64,000 nt of DNA from Caldilineaceae bacterium (GTDB lineage: Bacteria; Chloroflexota; Anaerolineae; Caldilineales; Caldilineaceae): NCBI GenBank assembly GCA_018003515.1, contig JAGNDO010000004.1, positions 1-64,000 of the forward strand. Direction: 5' to 3'. How positions within the stretch are numbered: the stretch's first letter is position 1; the number at the start of each line of letters is the position of its first letter. The position numbers were made by a program, and so were the translations under genes. The notes under the pieces were generated by a model. It ran no database searches. It had not been told where the DNA came from and saw only the letters and a program-made list of their open reading frames with translations. Positions 49,245 to 60,899 of the stretch are shown in pieces.

Positions 49245-50606
49245 ATGCCCAGTCAAACCCAAGCAACAGTCGAACTGTCCGATAAGCTGCCCGTCGCCTC
49301 GCCCGCCAATGGGGCCACCAACGGTTCAGCCAAGATCGATCCCGCCGTCACGCCCCCTTATCCTTGGCAGGATGTGCCCATGGCCAAGTGGAACGATTGG
49401 CGCTGGCAACTCACCAACCGGCTCAACTCCGTGGAAGAGATGGCCAAGGTGGTCAACCTGACCGAGGACGAGATGATCGGTCTTTCGGCGCCGGGCCGCT
49501 TCCGGGTGGACATCACCCCCTATTTCGCCAGTTTGATGGACCGGGACGACCCCAACTGCCCCGTGCGCTTGCAGATCATGCCCACGGCCAAGGAGTTGGT
49601 CCCCTTTACGTCGGAGATGGCGGATTCGTTGAACGAGGACGCCCATTCCCCCGTGCCGGGGCTGGTCCATCGCTATCCCGACCGGGTGTTGATGTTGGTG
49701 ACGACCCAATGCGCCAGCTATTGCCGCTATTGCACCCGCAGCCGCATTGTGGGCGACCCGTCCGCCCAGTTCAGCCGCACGGACTATGACGCCCAGATCG
49801 AATATCTACAGCGCACGCCCCAGGTGCGGGACGTGCTGCTCTCCGGCGGCGACCCGCTGACCATCCCGCCCAAGGTGCTGGAGGATCTCCTGCGCCGCCT
49901 GCGGGCCATTCCCCACATCGAGATCATCCGCATCGGCAGCCGGGTGCCCGTCTTTATGCCCCAGCGCATCACCCCGGAACTGGTGGAGATGCTGCGCCAG
50001 TTCCATCCCCTGTGGCTGAACACCCACTTCAACCACGCCAAGGAGATCACCCCGGAAGTCCAGGTGGCCTTGGCCCGCATGGCCGACGCCGGGATCCCCC
50101 TGGGCTGTCAGACCGTGCTGCTGGCCGGGGTGAACGACTGCCCCAACATCATGAAGGAGTTGATGCACAAGTTGGTGATGAACCGGGTGCGCCCCTATTA
50201 CATCTATCAATGCGACCTGGTGCATGGGGCCGGCCACTTCCGCACGCCGGTTGCCACGGGCATTGAGATCATGGAACATCTGCGCGGCCATACCTCCGGG
50301 TACGCCGTGCCCACCTATGTGGTGGATGCACCGGGGGGCGGCGGCAAGATCCCGGTCATGCCCAACTACGTGGTGACCCAGAGCGCGGACCGGGTGGTCC
50401 TGCGCAACTACGAAGGCTTCATCACCGCCTACACCCAGCCGGAGGAGTACAAACGCCACGACCCAGCCACCTGCCCAGACTGCCAGAAACGGGCCAAGCA
50501 ATCCGGCGAAGCGGGCCAAGAAGGGCTGGCCGGTCTGCTGGCCGGGGAGCGCATGTCCATCGCCCCGGAAGGCTTCAATACCGTCCATCAACGATTGAGC
50601 AACTAA
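49245..50606 (+). CDS. kamA: Lysine 2,3-aminomutase (KamA) family radical SAM enzyme
   Basis: 453 residues. The radical SAM cluster motif is C-A-S-Y-C-R-Y-C; V-L-L-S-G-G-D-P-L is the AdoMet-binding Gly motif, and the PLP-Lys region lies near V-V-D-A-P-G-G-G-G-K-I-P. These fit KamA, which converts L-lysine to L-beta-lysine (the relation to EpmB or glutamate mutases is not excluded). A C-terminal C-P-D-C motif may bind zinc. It is followed by an ATP-grasp ligase, a pairing that suggests the product is conjugated. ATG 49245 is used; GTG 49236 is in frame. Confidence 0.92.
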   Translation: MPSQTQATVELSDKLPVASPANGATNGSAKIDPAVTPPYPWQDVPMAKWNDWRWQLTNRLNSVEEMAKVVNLTEDEMIGLSAPGRFRVDITPYFASLMDRDDPNCPVRLQIMPTAKELVPFTSEMADSLNEDAHSPVPGLVHRYPDRVLMLVTTQCASYCRYCTRSRIVGDPSAQFSRTDYDAQIEYLQRTPQVRDVLLSGGDPLTIPPKVLEDLLRRLRAIPHIEIIRIGSRVPVFMPQRITPELVEMLRQFHPLWLNTHFNHAKEITPEVQVALARMADAGIPLGCQTVLLAGVNDCPNIMKELMHKLVMNRVRPYYIYQCDLVHGAGHFRTPVATGIEIMEHLRGHTSGYAVPTYVVDAPGGGGKIPVMPNYVVTQSADRVVLRNYEGFITAYTQPEEYKRHDPATCPDCQKRAKQSGEAGQEGLAGLLAGERMSIAPEGFNTVHQRLSN

Positions 50607-50704
50607 AAATAGAACACGGATCGAACGGATCAAACGGATTTTTACGGATCAAAAAAAGATCCGTTTTGATCCGTTCAATCCGTTCGATCCGTGTTCCATT
50701 TTTT
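50606..50704. repeat. GGATC-type spacer repeat (family B), copy 5
   Basis: AATAGAACACGGATCGAACG with its inverted form ending GATCCGTGTTCCATT, between the aminomutase and ligase genes. Confidence 0.92.
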
Positions 50705-50728
50705 TTCATCCAAAGGAAAATCTATTCT

Positions 50729-53564
<2,836 letters not shown>

Positions 53565-53616
53565 CCGATATCCGTTGCGCTGGTACAGCTTGGCGAAAAT
53601 AGGTCCAAGATAAGCC

Positions 53617-53946
53617 GCTCTAGCCGGGTCCGTGACCCGGCGGGTCTACCACAGAAGATCCTGGGATCTACCCGCCGGGTCACGGACCCATAGGCATCAA
53701 GCTAAGGGTTTTGCGCTCAAAAACAGAGCATTCCGGGAATGGGCCGGACGATCTGGGGTAGAGGAAGTAGTTTTGGCCCATTCCCGGAATGAGCGAGATC
53801 GCCGCACCAATCCCGGAATGGGCCAACAAATCTGCCTGAACACAAGAAGAACCGGCCCATTCCGGGATTGCCCAGCTTGTTTCCAGCGCTCTGCCCCCAC
53901 ACGATCCCTTAGCTTGATGCCTATGAGTCACGGACCCGGCTAGAGC
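53617..53946. repeat. Complex 330-bp inverted-repeat element
   Basis: Outer 20-bp perfect arms lie at 53617-53636 and 53927-53946, an inner 19-bp perfect pair at 53690-53708 and 53906-53924, and a third hairpin (53625-53644 / 53670-53689) competes with the outer arm. The centre holds four copies, in both orientations, of a CATTCCGGGAATGGGCC-type unit. No frame of note is present. Confidence 0.9.
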
Positions 53947-53977
53947 AAAGTTGTCCCGGACCTGTACTCGTCCACAC

Positions 53978-54016
53978 ATTTTCAATTCCCAATTTTCAAT
54001 TTTCAATTCTCACTTC
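53978..54016. repeat. TTTTCAATTCCCAATTTTCAA tandem spacer repeat (family H)
   Basis: Four imperfect TTTCAATT units directly before the SDR gene, like those at 22180-22206. Confidence 0.85.
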
Positions 54017-54037
54017 TCCCGCCCAGGAGCCACGCCC

Positions 54038-54784
54038 TTGCCCACCCAACGACTCGACAACAAAATCGCCCTCATCACCGGCGGCGGAACCGGAATCGGC
54101 GCAGCCATTGCCGCCCAGTTTGCCCGGGAAGGGGCGCGCATCGCCATCTGCGGACGGCGGCCCGCTCCCCTGGCCGTCACCGCCGCCCGCATTGAGGAAG
54201 AGAGCGGCCACGACGTGTTGACCATTGTGGGGGATGTCTTTGCCGACGCCGCCATGATCGTCAAGCGCACGGTGGACCACTTCGGGCGGCTGGATGTGCT
54301 GGTCAACAACGCCGCGGTCTCCGCCGGCACCTCTATGGAGGACATGGATTATCGAGAGTGGCGGCAGGTGATCGGCGTCAACCTGGATGCGGTCTTCCAG
54401 TTGGTGCGGGCCGCCATGCCGGATCTGATGGCCAGCCAGGGCAATGTCCTGCACATCAGCAGCGTCAGCGCCGTCTCTGGCGAGTTTGACGATGTGGCCT
54501 ATGCCGCCAGCAAGGCCGGGCTGGAAGGCTTCAGCCGCCGCCTGGCCCTGGACCTGGCCCCTCAAGGCGTGCGATCCAACGTCATCCGCCCTGGCTTGAT
54601 CCGCACGGAGGCCTTCGACCGCATGCCCGACGAGTTCTTCCAGGCCCAAGTCCCCCTCATCCCCCTTCTGCGCATCGGCCGGCCCGAAGACATCGCCCTG
54701 GCCGCCGCCTTTCTCTGTTCATCCGAAGCAGACTTTATCACCGGCGCCGTGCTGACCATCGACGGCGGCGAATCCGCGAAATGA
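54038..54784 (+). CDS. Short-chain dehydrogenase/reductase (classical SDR)
   Basis: 248 residues from a TTG start at 54038, chosen because CAGGAG lies 8 bases upstream and the in-frame codons before it translate a repeat. I-T-G-G-G-T-G-I-G is the NAD(P) motif, N-N-A-A-V the structural N-A-G motif (Asn-Asn-Ala), and the catalytic Y-A-A-S-K is complete, preceded by I-S-S-V-S. C-terminal [13 protein letters not shown] is typical of FabG-like proteins. The substrate cannot be predicted. Confidence 0.9.
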   Translation: MPTQRLDNKIALITGGGTGIGAAIAAQFAREGARIAICGRRPAPLAVTAARIEEESGHDVLTIVGDVFADAAMIVKRTVDHFGRLDVLVNNAAVSAGTSMEDMDYREWRQVIGVNLDAVFQLVRAAMPDLMASQGNVLHISSVSAVSGEFDDVAYAASKAGLEGFSRRLALDLAPQGVRSNVIRPGLIRTEAFDRMPDEFFQAQVPLIPLLRIGRPEDIALAAAFLCSSEADFITGAVLTIDGGESAK

Positions 54785-54915
54785 AGGGGTGAAAGGGTGA
54801 GGGGGTGAGCGGGTGAAAGGGTAAGCGGGTGGAAGGGTGAGCAAATGTCACCCCTTCACCCCTTCACCCCCTCACCCTTTCACCCCTTCACCCCTTCACC
54901 CCCTCACCCCTTCAA
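54785..54915. repeat. GGGTGAAAGGGTGA / CACCCCTTCACCCC hairpin spacer (family F)
   Basis: Tandem GGGTGAAAGGGTGAGGGGGT units (54785-54840) face tandem TCACCCCTTCACCCCTTCAC units (54848-54915), a long hairpin before purA. Confidence 0.92.
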
Positions 54916-54929
54916 AAAGGACAAAAACC

Positions 54930-56201
54930 ATGACCGTCACAGCCATAGTAGGTGCCCAGTGGGGCGATGAGGGTAAGGGCCGTATCATTGACTTTTTGGC
55001 CCAAGAGGCCGATGTGGTGATCCGCTTTCAGGGCGGGGACAACGCCGGCCACACGGTGATCAACGAGTTCGGCAAGCATGCCCTGCATTTGGTGCCCAGC
55101 GGCATCTTCAACCCGGCCACGGCCAACATCATCGGCACGGGCTGCGTGGTCAACCCCCAGTCCGTGCTGGCAGAGATGGCCAGCCTGACCGATGCCGGGG
55201 TCAGCCTGGACAACCTCTGGATCAGCGCTCGCGCCCAGATGGTCATGCCCTATCACCGCACCTTGGACGAATTGGAAGAGGCGGCCCGGGGCAAGGACAC
55301 CTTCGGCACCACCAAGCGGGGCATCGGCCCGGCCTATGCGGACAAGGCCGCCCGCTCCGGTCTGCGCATGGGCGACCTGCTCCAGCCCGACTGGCTGGAA
55401 GCCCGCTTGGACAGCGCCCTGATCACCATCAACCGCAAGATCGAGATCCTGGGCGGTCAGCCCGTGGACGGCCAAGAACTCTTCGCCCTCTGCATGGACT
55501 ATCGGGACAAACTGGGCGACCGCATTGTGGACACCGTGCCCATGATCCGCCACGCCGTCGAGAACGGTCTGGACATCCTGCTGGAAGGCCAACTGGGCGT
55601 CATGCGTGACTTGGATTGGGGCATCTATCCCTACGTCACCAGCAGCAACCCCACCGCCGCCTTTGCCGCCAGCGGAGCCGGCCTGCCCGCCCGCACCATC
55701 GATCGGGTGATCGGCGTGGTCAAGGCCTACAGCACCGCCGTGGGCGACGGCCCCTTCCCTGCCGAGCTCCACGACGCCGACGGCGAGAAGCTGCGCACCA
55801 TCGGCGGCGAATTTGGGGCCACCACAGGCCGCCCTCGACGCTGCGGCTGGTTCGACGGCGTGGCCATCGGCTACGCGGCCTGGCTCAACGGCATGACCGG
55901 CCTGGCCATCACCAAGCTGGACATCCTGGATCACTTCGACAGCCTCAAGATCATCACCGGCTATCGCCTGCCCGACGGCACGGTCATCACCGACACCATG
56001 CCCGACACCCCCATCCTCTACCAAGTCACCCCCATCTATGAAGAATGGCCCGGCTGGCTCACCTCCACCGAGGATTGCCGCACCTGGGACGACCTGCCCA
56101 AGGAAGCCCGCCAATACATCCACCGCCTAGCCGAACTGGCCGGGGTCAAAGTCGACTACGTCTCCGTGGGCGCCGAACGGGCGCAAATGTTTGCGGTTTG
56201 A
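54930..56201 (+). CDS. purA: Adenylosuccinate synthetase
   Basis: 423 residues. [10 protein letters not shown] (GTP binding), [11 protein letters not shown] and [10 protein letters not shown] (IMP site) and Y-P-Y-V-T-S-S-N-P match Pur[10 protein letters not shown] is also conserved. The [13 protein letters not shown] stretch differs from the usual E-G-A-Q-G-x-x-L-D form but the fold motifs around it are intact. It makes adenylosuccinate from IMP and aspartate; purB follows at 57881. AAAAAGGACA precedes ATG 54930. Confidence 0.95.
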   Translation: MTVTAIVGAQWGDEGKGRIIDFLAQEADVVIRFQGGDNAGHTVINEFGKHALHLVPSGIFNPATANIIGTGCVVNPQSVLAEMASLTDAGVSLDNLWISARAQMVMPYHRTLDELEEAARGKDTFGTTKRGIGPAYADKAARSGLRMGDLLQPDWLEARLDSALITINRKIEILGGQPVDGQELFALCMDYRDKLGDRIVDTVPMIRHAVENGLDILLEGQLGVMRDLDWGIYPYVTSSNPTAAFAASGAGLPARTIDRVIGVVKAYSTAVGDGPFPAELHDADGEKLRTIGGEFGATTGRPRRCGWFDGVAIGYAAWLNGMTGLAITKLDILDHFDSLKIITGYRLPDGTVITDTMPDTPILYQVTPIYEEWPGWLTSTEDCRTWDDLPKEARQYIHRLAELAGVKVDYVSVGAERAQMFAV

Positions 56202-56208
56202 GCGAGAA

Positions 56209-56287
56209 TTAGCCACAGAGAACACAAAGAGCACAAAGAAAAAACTCTTTGTGTTCTCTGTGTCCTTTGTGGCTAATTCTCGCTCTT
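56209..56287. repeat. ACAGAGAACACAAAGAGCAC spacer repeat (family C), copy 2
   Basis: Hairpin like the one at 19411: AATTAGCCACAGAGAACAC facing TTTGTGGCTAATTCT. Confidence 0.9.
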
Positions 56288-56309
56288 TTTTGAAAAAGGA
56301 GAAGCTGTT

Positions 56310-57797
56310 ATGGATCTGACCCGTCAGCGCAATAGGCAATCCTCGGTTTGGCAAAGGGGGGGGCATCGACTTCTGCCTCTGCTTTTGGCCCTGATCCTGT
56401 TTGGGGGCGTACCCGCCACGCCCGTTTTGGCCACCAATGACAGCCCCGCCAGCCCCATCGCCGAGTGGGTAGAACCCAAAGGCATCAACATCGTCGATCT
56501 GGTGGGCCAAGTGCCCGAAGAGACGCTAAAAGACGCCATCTTGGTGGTCTCCGGCGTGGGCATTGTGCAATATCAGTCCGGGGTGCGGACGGGCGACACG
56601 GTGACGGTGACGGTCAAAATCAACCCCCGATACGACGAATATAACACCGGAACCGAAGTACTCAGGTTTGCCATGTTCAGTTGTTTGGGCCAGCCTGCCA
56701 ACTTTGACCAATGGCCCTCCATCATGCCCGCTGCCAAAATGCGCGTCTTTGACAGCGGCGTGGATATCACGCATCAGGTCATGCGGATGCAGCTTTATCC
56801 CGCCGGTTTCCAGCAGCCCAACCGCTCGCCCAACAGCAACGAGCGCTATAACAAAGTCATGGTCGATCCGCTCAACCGTGATGTCAGCGGCAACATCCTG
56901 ATCCCGGCCAATGCAGGCTGCGAGTTTATCACGCCCGGCTATCTGCGCAACATGACCGCCACCTTTGTCTTCGAGCAGCCCTCGCTGATCCAGGTGCAAC
57001 CCGTGGGCAGCCAAAGCTTCACCTATCGCACCTACATCGGCATCGGTGCGGCCGGCCAACTGGAATCTCTGCGCAACCAGATGATGGGCCGTTACGGCGA
57101 GCGTCATGACAAGATCGACCTCACCCCGCCAGCGGACGCAGACTTTATTATCGTCAACTATCCCCCCGCCTCCGCAGACGCCGGCGCGTGGGGCAACCTG
57201 GGCCTCAACCTGCGCAACCCCACGGGCGGCACCTATCGTCTGGGCAACGCCAATATCGGCGCAGCCGGCCTGTCCGTGGACCACTGGAACACGATGGGTC
57301 TTGCCTTGCGTGGCCAGTGGCACGATACAGGGGCTACCCCAACTAGCCCCTATCTGGCTTTTTTCGACAACCCTTACTTCCTCTCTGGGCCGGAGGTTTT
57401 TATCCCTGACTCCATCCCCTATGATTCCTGTATGACCAACGGCGGCTGTTCGCCTGCTCTGCTCCAAGCCATCTATGACGCCACCATGCAAATGACCATC
57501 ACCTATCTCAAGGTGGAGCAATCGGCCTGCACTGCCGAAAGCTACACCTATCGCCCCCTGCGCATGGCCGGCCCAGCTTGGACTCCCGATAGTCTGACCA
57601 CGGCAGCCAGCACCACCCACCGCTTCCCCATCTGGGATGGTCCCCTCTTCCCCGATGATGGGTTGGACAAATTCATCTATCTGCCCATGATCGCCCGCCC
57701 CCCGGACACCTGCACCCCGGTCACCCCGCCGCCCTTGGCCGACTGCCCCTGTGGCGTCTTCGCCGCGGACGGGCGCATGGTGGACTTTATTCGATAA
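56310..57797 (+). CDS. Secreted protein of unknown function
   Basis: 495 residues. A signal peptide with hydrophobic core L-L-P-L-L-L-A-L-I-L-F ends near P-V-L-A. The body is beta-rich (I-V-Q-Y-Q-S-G-V, D-T-V-T-V-T-V-K-I) and holds several Cys that could pair (e.g. A-G-C-E-F, S-C-M-T-N-G-G-C). The segment F-I-Y-L-P-M-I-A resembles the Y-L-P-L-type ending of many Chloroflexota secreted proteins. AAAGGAGAAG precedes ATG 56310. No family recognised; its placing between purA and purB is not explained. Confidence 0.75.
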   Translation: MDLTRQRNRQSSVWQRGGHRLLPLLLALILFGGVPATPVLATNDSPASPIAEWVEPKGINIVDLVGQVPEETLKDAILVVSGVGIVQYQSGVRTGDTVTVTVKINPRYDEYNTGTEVLRFAMFSCLGQPANFDQWPSIMPAAKMRVFDSGVDITHQVMRMQLYPAGFQQPNRSPNSNERYNKVMVDPLNRDVSGNILIPANAGCEFITPGYLRNMTATFVFEQPSLIQVQPVGSQSFTYRTYIGIGAAGQLESLRNQMMGRYGERHDKIDLTPPADADFIIVNYPPASADAGAWGNLGLNLRNPTGGTYRLGNANIGAAGLSVDHWNTMGLALRGQWHDTGATPTSPYLAFFDNPYFLSGPEVFIPDSIPYDSCMTNGGCSPALLQAIYDATMQMTITYLKVEQSACTAESYTYRPLRMAGPAWTPDSLTTAASTTHRFPIWDGPLFPDDGLDKFIYLPMIARPPDTCTPVTPPPLADCPCGVFAADGRMVDFIR

Positions 57798-57868
57798 GTG
57801 GGATTGGGGGTTAGGGATTGGGGATTGGGATGCACCAAATCCCCAATCTCCAATCCCCAATCCCAGCC
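57798..57868. repeat. GGGATTGGGGGTTAGGG / CCAATCTCCAATCCCC spacer repeat (family E)
   Basis: Tandem units facing each other in front of purB. Confidence 0.88.
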
Positions 57869-57880
57869 CAAGGACCAACC

Positions 57881-59275
57881 ATGTACGATCACGAAACCTA
57901 CCTCTCCCCCCTCACCTGGCGCTATGGGAGCGACCCCATGCGCCGGGTGTGGAGCGAAGCCCAGAAACGGCGCATGTTGCGCTGCTTTTGGGTCGCCCTG
58001 GCCGAGGCGCAATCTGAGATCGGCCTGACCACACCGGAGCAGGTGGCGGATCTGCGCGCCCATGTGGACGACATCGATATCCAACGGGCCACGGAGATCG
58101 AGCGGGAGATCCGCCACGACCTGATGGCGGAGATCCGCACCTATGCGGAGCAGTGCCCGGTCGGCGGCCCGGTGATCCACCTGGGCGCCACCAGCATGGA
58201 TGCCCTGGACAACGTGGACGCCCTGCGCTTGCGGGATTCGCTAGACATAATCGTTGAGAAATTGGAAGCAACCTTGACCGCCCTGGCCGCCCGCGTCGAG
58301 GCCGAGGCCGACACCCCGTGCATGGCCTTCACCCACATCCAGCCCGCCGAACCCACCACCATCGGCTACCGCCTGGCCCAATACGCCCAGGATCTGCTCA
58401 TGGATCTGGGCGAGCTGCGCCGGGTGCGGGACGGCGTGCGGGGCAAGGGGTTGAAGGGGGCCGTGGGGACCAGCGCCAGTTATACCCAACTTCTGGCTGG
58501 GACAGGCAAACCGGCCCGCTGGCTCGAAGATCAAGTGATGACTCGCCTGGGGCTGACCGCCTTCCCCGCCGCCACCCAGACCTATACCCGAAAACAAGAT
58601 TTGCTGGTGGTCAATGCTTTGGCGGGCCTCTGTGCAACGTTACATAAATTTGCCTTTGACTTGCGCATTCTGCAAAGTCCGCCCTTTGGCGAATGGAGCG
58701 AACCCTTTGGGGCCAAGCAGGTGGGCTCCAGCGCCATGCCCTTCAAGCGCAACCCCATCACCGCCGAGAATATCGACAGCCTGGCCCGGCAAGTCATGGC
58801 CCTGCCCCAGGTGGCGTGGAGCAATGTGGCCCTCAACCTGCTGGAGCGCACCTTGGACGACTCGGCCAACCGCCGCCTCTGGCTGCCCGAAGCCTTCTTG
58901 CTTACGGACGAGATTCTGGGCCGGGCGGCCAAACTGGTGGACGGGGTCAACTTCTGGCCCGGTCCTATCCAGCGCAACCTGCGGGACTACGGGGTCTTCG
59001 CCGCCAGCGAGCGTCTGCTCATGGAGGCGGCAAAGGCCGGCGGCGACCGCCAGGAGCTCCACGAGGTGATCCGGGAGCATAGCTTGGTGGCATGGCAAGC
59101 CCTCCAAGCCGGGCAACCCAATCCCCTGGTCGATCTCCTGGCCGCCGACCCCCGCATCACCACCTTTGTGGACGGGGAGACCGCCCGCACCCTCATGGAC
59201 GCCTCCGACTACGTGGGCGACGCCCCAATCCGCGCAAGGGAGGTGGCGGGGTTGGTGCGGGATGCGGTGTTATAG
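57881..59275 (+). CDS. purB: Adenylosuccinate lyase
   Basis: 464 residues of the fumarase/aspartase superfamily. The signature G-S-S-A-M-P-F-K-R-N-P is complete; H-L-G-A-T-S-M-D-A and T-H-I-Q-P-A-E-P-T carry catalytic His residues. It releases fumarate from adenylosuccinate and SAICAR. With purA (54930) and guaB (51999) it makes this region a purine cluster. AAGGACC precedes ATG 57881. Confidence 0.95.
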   Translation: MYDHETYLSPLTWRYGSDPMRRVWSEAQKRRMLRCFWVALAEAQSEIGLTTPEQVADLRAHVDDIDIQRATEIEREIRHDLMAEIRTYAEQCPVGGPVIHLGATSMDALDNVDALRLRDSLDIIVEKLEATLTALAARVEAEADTPCMAFTHIQPAEPTTIGYRLAQYAQDLLMDLGELRRVRDGVRGKGLKGAVGTSASYTQLLAGTGKPARWLEDQVMTRLGLTAFPAATQTYTRKQDLLVVNALAGLCATLHKFAFDLRILQSPPFGEWSEPFGAKQVGSSAMPFKRNPITAENIDSLARQVMALPQVAWSNVALNLLERTLDDSANRRLWLPEAFLLTDEILGRAAKLVDGVNFWPGPIQRNLRDYGVFAASERLLMEAAKAGGDRQELHEVIREHSLVAWQALQAGQPNPLVDLLAADPRITTFVDGETARTLMDASDYVGDAPIRAREVAGLVRDAVL

Positions 59276-59290
59276 TGAAAGGTCCCCGAA

Positions 59291-59575
59291 ATGCGTATTC
59301 ACAGAATCATTTGGCTTCCTGATATTGTTGAGAAAATTGATCGCAAACATGGCGTGGAACCCTGGGAAGTGGAAGAGGTTTTATCGGGGTGGGTTACTGC
59401 GCGCAAGGTTGCACGTGGACGAGTACGGGGTGAAGATGTATACTTGACCTTGGGACGAAGCTTAGCCGGACGCTACTTGAGCGTTTTCTTTATTCTCAAG
59501 ACCGACGGTGCTGCTCTGCCCATCAGCGCACGGGATATGGACAGGAAGGAGCGTAAACTGTATGGCCGACTATAA
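59291..59575 (+). CDS. BrnT-like toxin
   Basis: 94 residues. K-H-G-V-E-P-W-E-V-E-E-V-L is the H-G-V-s-x-x-E-V-E-E motif of BrnT ribonuclease-like toxins, and D-V-Y-L-T-L-G-R-S-L-A-G-R-Y-L-S-V-F-F-I-L-K followed by I-S-A-R-D-M-D-R-K-E-R-K is the conserved second half. It overlaps its partner by 14 bp and is preceded by the purB stop at 16 bp. Confidence 0.78.
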   Translation: MRIHRIIWLPDIVEKIDRKHGVEPWEVEEVLSGWVTARKVARGRVRGEDVYLTLGRSLAGRYLSVFFILKTDGAALPISARDMDRKERKLYGRL

Positions 59576-59822
59576 AAAGGATCCCATTCCAGAAGAATTT
59601 CATTCAATCGCCGAGGCTGGGTTGTTCTGGGACACCCATTCTGCCGCGGATTATTTGGATGATCTTCAAGAGGTTGACCTTGAATTCGATATCCAGAGCG
59701 GTCAATATATGGTGCCGGTTGACAGTCAAACGTATATCCAGGTCAAAGACCGCGCCGCACTTGAACACCGCACCATCTCAGACATGATCACCATTCTACT
59801 CCAGCGCGAGCTGAGGATTTGA
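59562..59822 (+). CDS. BrnA/CopG-like antitoxin
   Basis: 86 residues. F-W-D-T-H-S-A-A-D-Y-L matches proteins annotated as BrnA or CopG-type antitoxins, with the C-terminal half (I-Q-V-K-D-R-A-A-L-E-H-R-T-I-S-D-M-I) a likely ribbon-helix-helix. The TTG of the methyltransferase follows after 7 bp, so that gene is probably read through. The usual toxin-first order of BrnTA is kept. Confidence 0.75.
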   Translation: MADYKKDPIPEEFHSIAEAGLFWDTHSAADYLDDLQEVDLEFDIQSGQYMVPVDSQTYIQVKDRAALEHRTISDMITILLQRELRI

Positions 59823-59829
59823 GGATAAA

Positions 59830-60870
59830 TTGACTTCACCTTCACCGACCAAAATCATCCTGACCGCCGACCCTTCCTTCGCCGACATGGCCCAGGACGA
59901 GGTTCGCAAGGCCGCCCCCATTCTGGATTTTCTGGAATTGGCCCCCGGCGTCTTCCTGACCCAGATCGATGGAGAGTTCCTCGATCTGGCCGAGGCGTGG
60001 CGGGTAACGCCGCCCATCTTCGTGCGCCACATCTGCCCGGTGCAGGTGGAATTCTATCTGGGCGGCGTGGCCGAGGATGTCCTGGGCCTGGCCGATCTGG
60101 TGGCCGACGAGATCGTGCCCCTGGTGGAGCCGGACTGGCCCTTCTCGGTGCAGACCCGCATCCTGGCCGAAATGCCCTACAAGCCTTTTGATGTCAACAA
60201 CACCCTGGCCCAGGTGATCATGGACCGCACGGGCGCGCCCCTGGATGTGCGCCAGCCCCAGCAGATCCTCTCCGTGGTCTGCACGGCCGAGATGGCCTAC
60301 CTGGGCGTCTCCCTCACCGCCCACAACTTGTCCGACTGGGCTGGAGGCACCCGCCGCTTCGCTCGCGAGAAGGAACAGATCAGTCGGGCCGAGTTTAAGC
60401 TGTTGGAAGCGCTGGAAGTCTTCGGCATCGACCTGCCGCCCCGAGGCGTGGCCCTGGATCTGGGCGCTTCCCCCGGCGGATGGAGCCGCATCCTGCGTCT
60501 GCGTGAACAATATGTCACCGCCGTAGACCCGGCCCTGCTCGACCCCCGCCTGTCCGAAGATCAGGCCATCCGCCACCTGCGCGTGACCGCGGAAGCCTAC
60601 CTGGCCGACGAGCCGGACCAATTCGACCTGATCGTCAACGACATGCGCATGGACGCCCGAGATTCGGCTCGGCTCATGGTTGGGTATGCCAAGCAGATCT
60701 ATCCCGACGGCGCAGCCATCATGACTCTGAAGTTGCCCGAAGAGGGACGGCCCACGGTCATCGAGCACGCGTGGGAGATCCTGGAGGAGGCCTATACCAT
60801 CATCGGAGCCCGTCAACTTTTCCACAACCGTAGTGAGATCACGCTCTATTTAGTGCCTAAAGCGGCATAA
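59830..60870 (+). CDS. RlmM-like THUMP/FtsJ-type 2'-O-ribose methyltransferase
   Basis: 346 residues with a TTG start (GAGGA 5 bases before). Residues ~1-170 look like a THUMP/RNA-binding region. The methyltransferase part has D-L-G-A-S-P-G-G-W-S (AdoMet motif) and the K-D-K-E tetrad candidates: Lys in R-E-K-E-Q-I-S-R-A-E-F-K, Asp in V-N-D-M-R-M-D, Lys in M-T-L-K-L-P and Glu in S-E-I-T-L-Y. This is the pattern of RlmM, which methylates C2498 of 23S rRNA; a homologue with other rRNA sites is possible. The gene follows the toxin pair on the same strand. Confidence 0.85.
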   Translation: MTSPSPTKIILTADPSFADMAQDEVRKAAPILDFLELAPGVFLTQIDGEFLDLAEAWRVTPPIFVRHICPVQVEFYLGGVAEDVLGLADLVADEIVPLVEPDWPFSVQTRILAEMPYKPFDVNNTLAQVIMDRTGAPLDVRQPQQILSVVCTAEMAYLGVSLTAHNLSDWAGGTRRFAREKEQISRAEFKLLEALEVFGIDLPPRGVALDLGASPGGWSRILRLREQYVTAVDPALLDPRLSEDQAIRHLRVTAEAYLADEPDQFDLIVNDMRMDARDSARLMVGYAKQIYPDGAAIMTLKLPEEGRPTVIEHAWEILEEAYTIIGARQLFHNRSEITLYLVPKAA

Positions 60871-60899
60871 AGTCTCTTTCTTTCGCAAGGTATTGACTC

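Noticed and set aside
53632-53943. 103-codon frame in the inverted-repeat element
   Set aside because: Coding look comes only from repeated palindromic units; the opposite strand is equally open.
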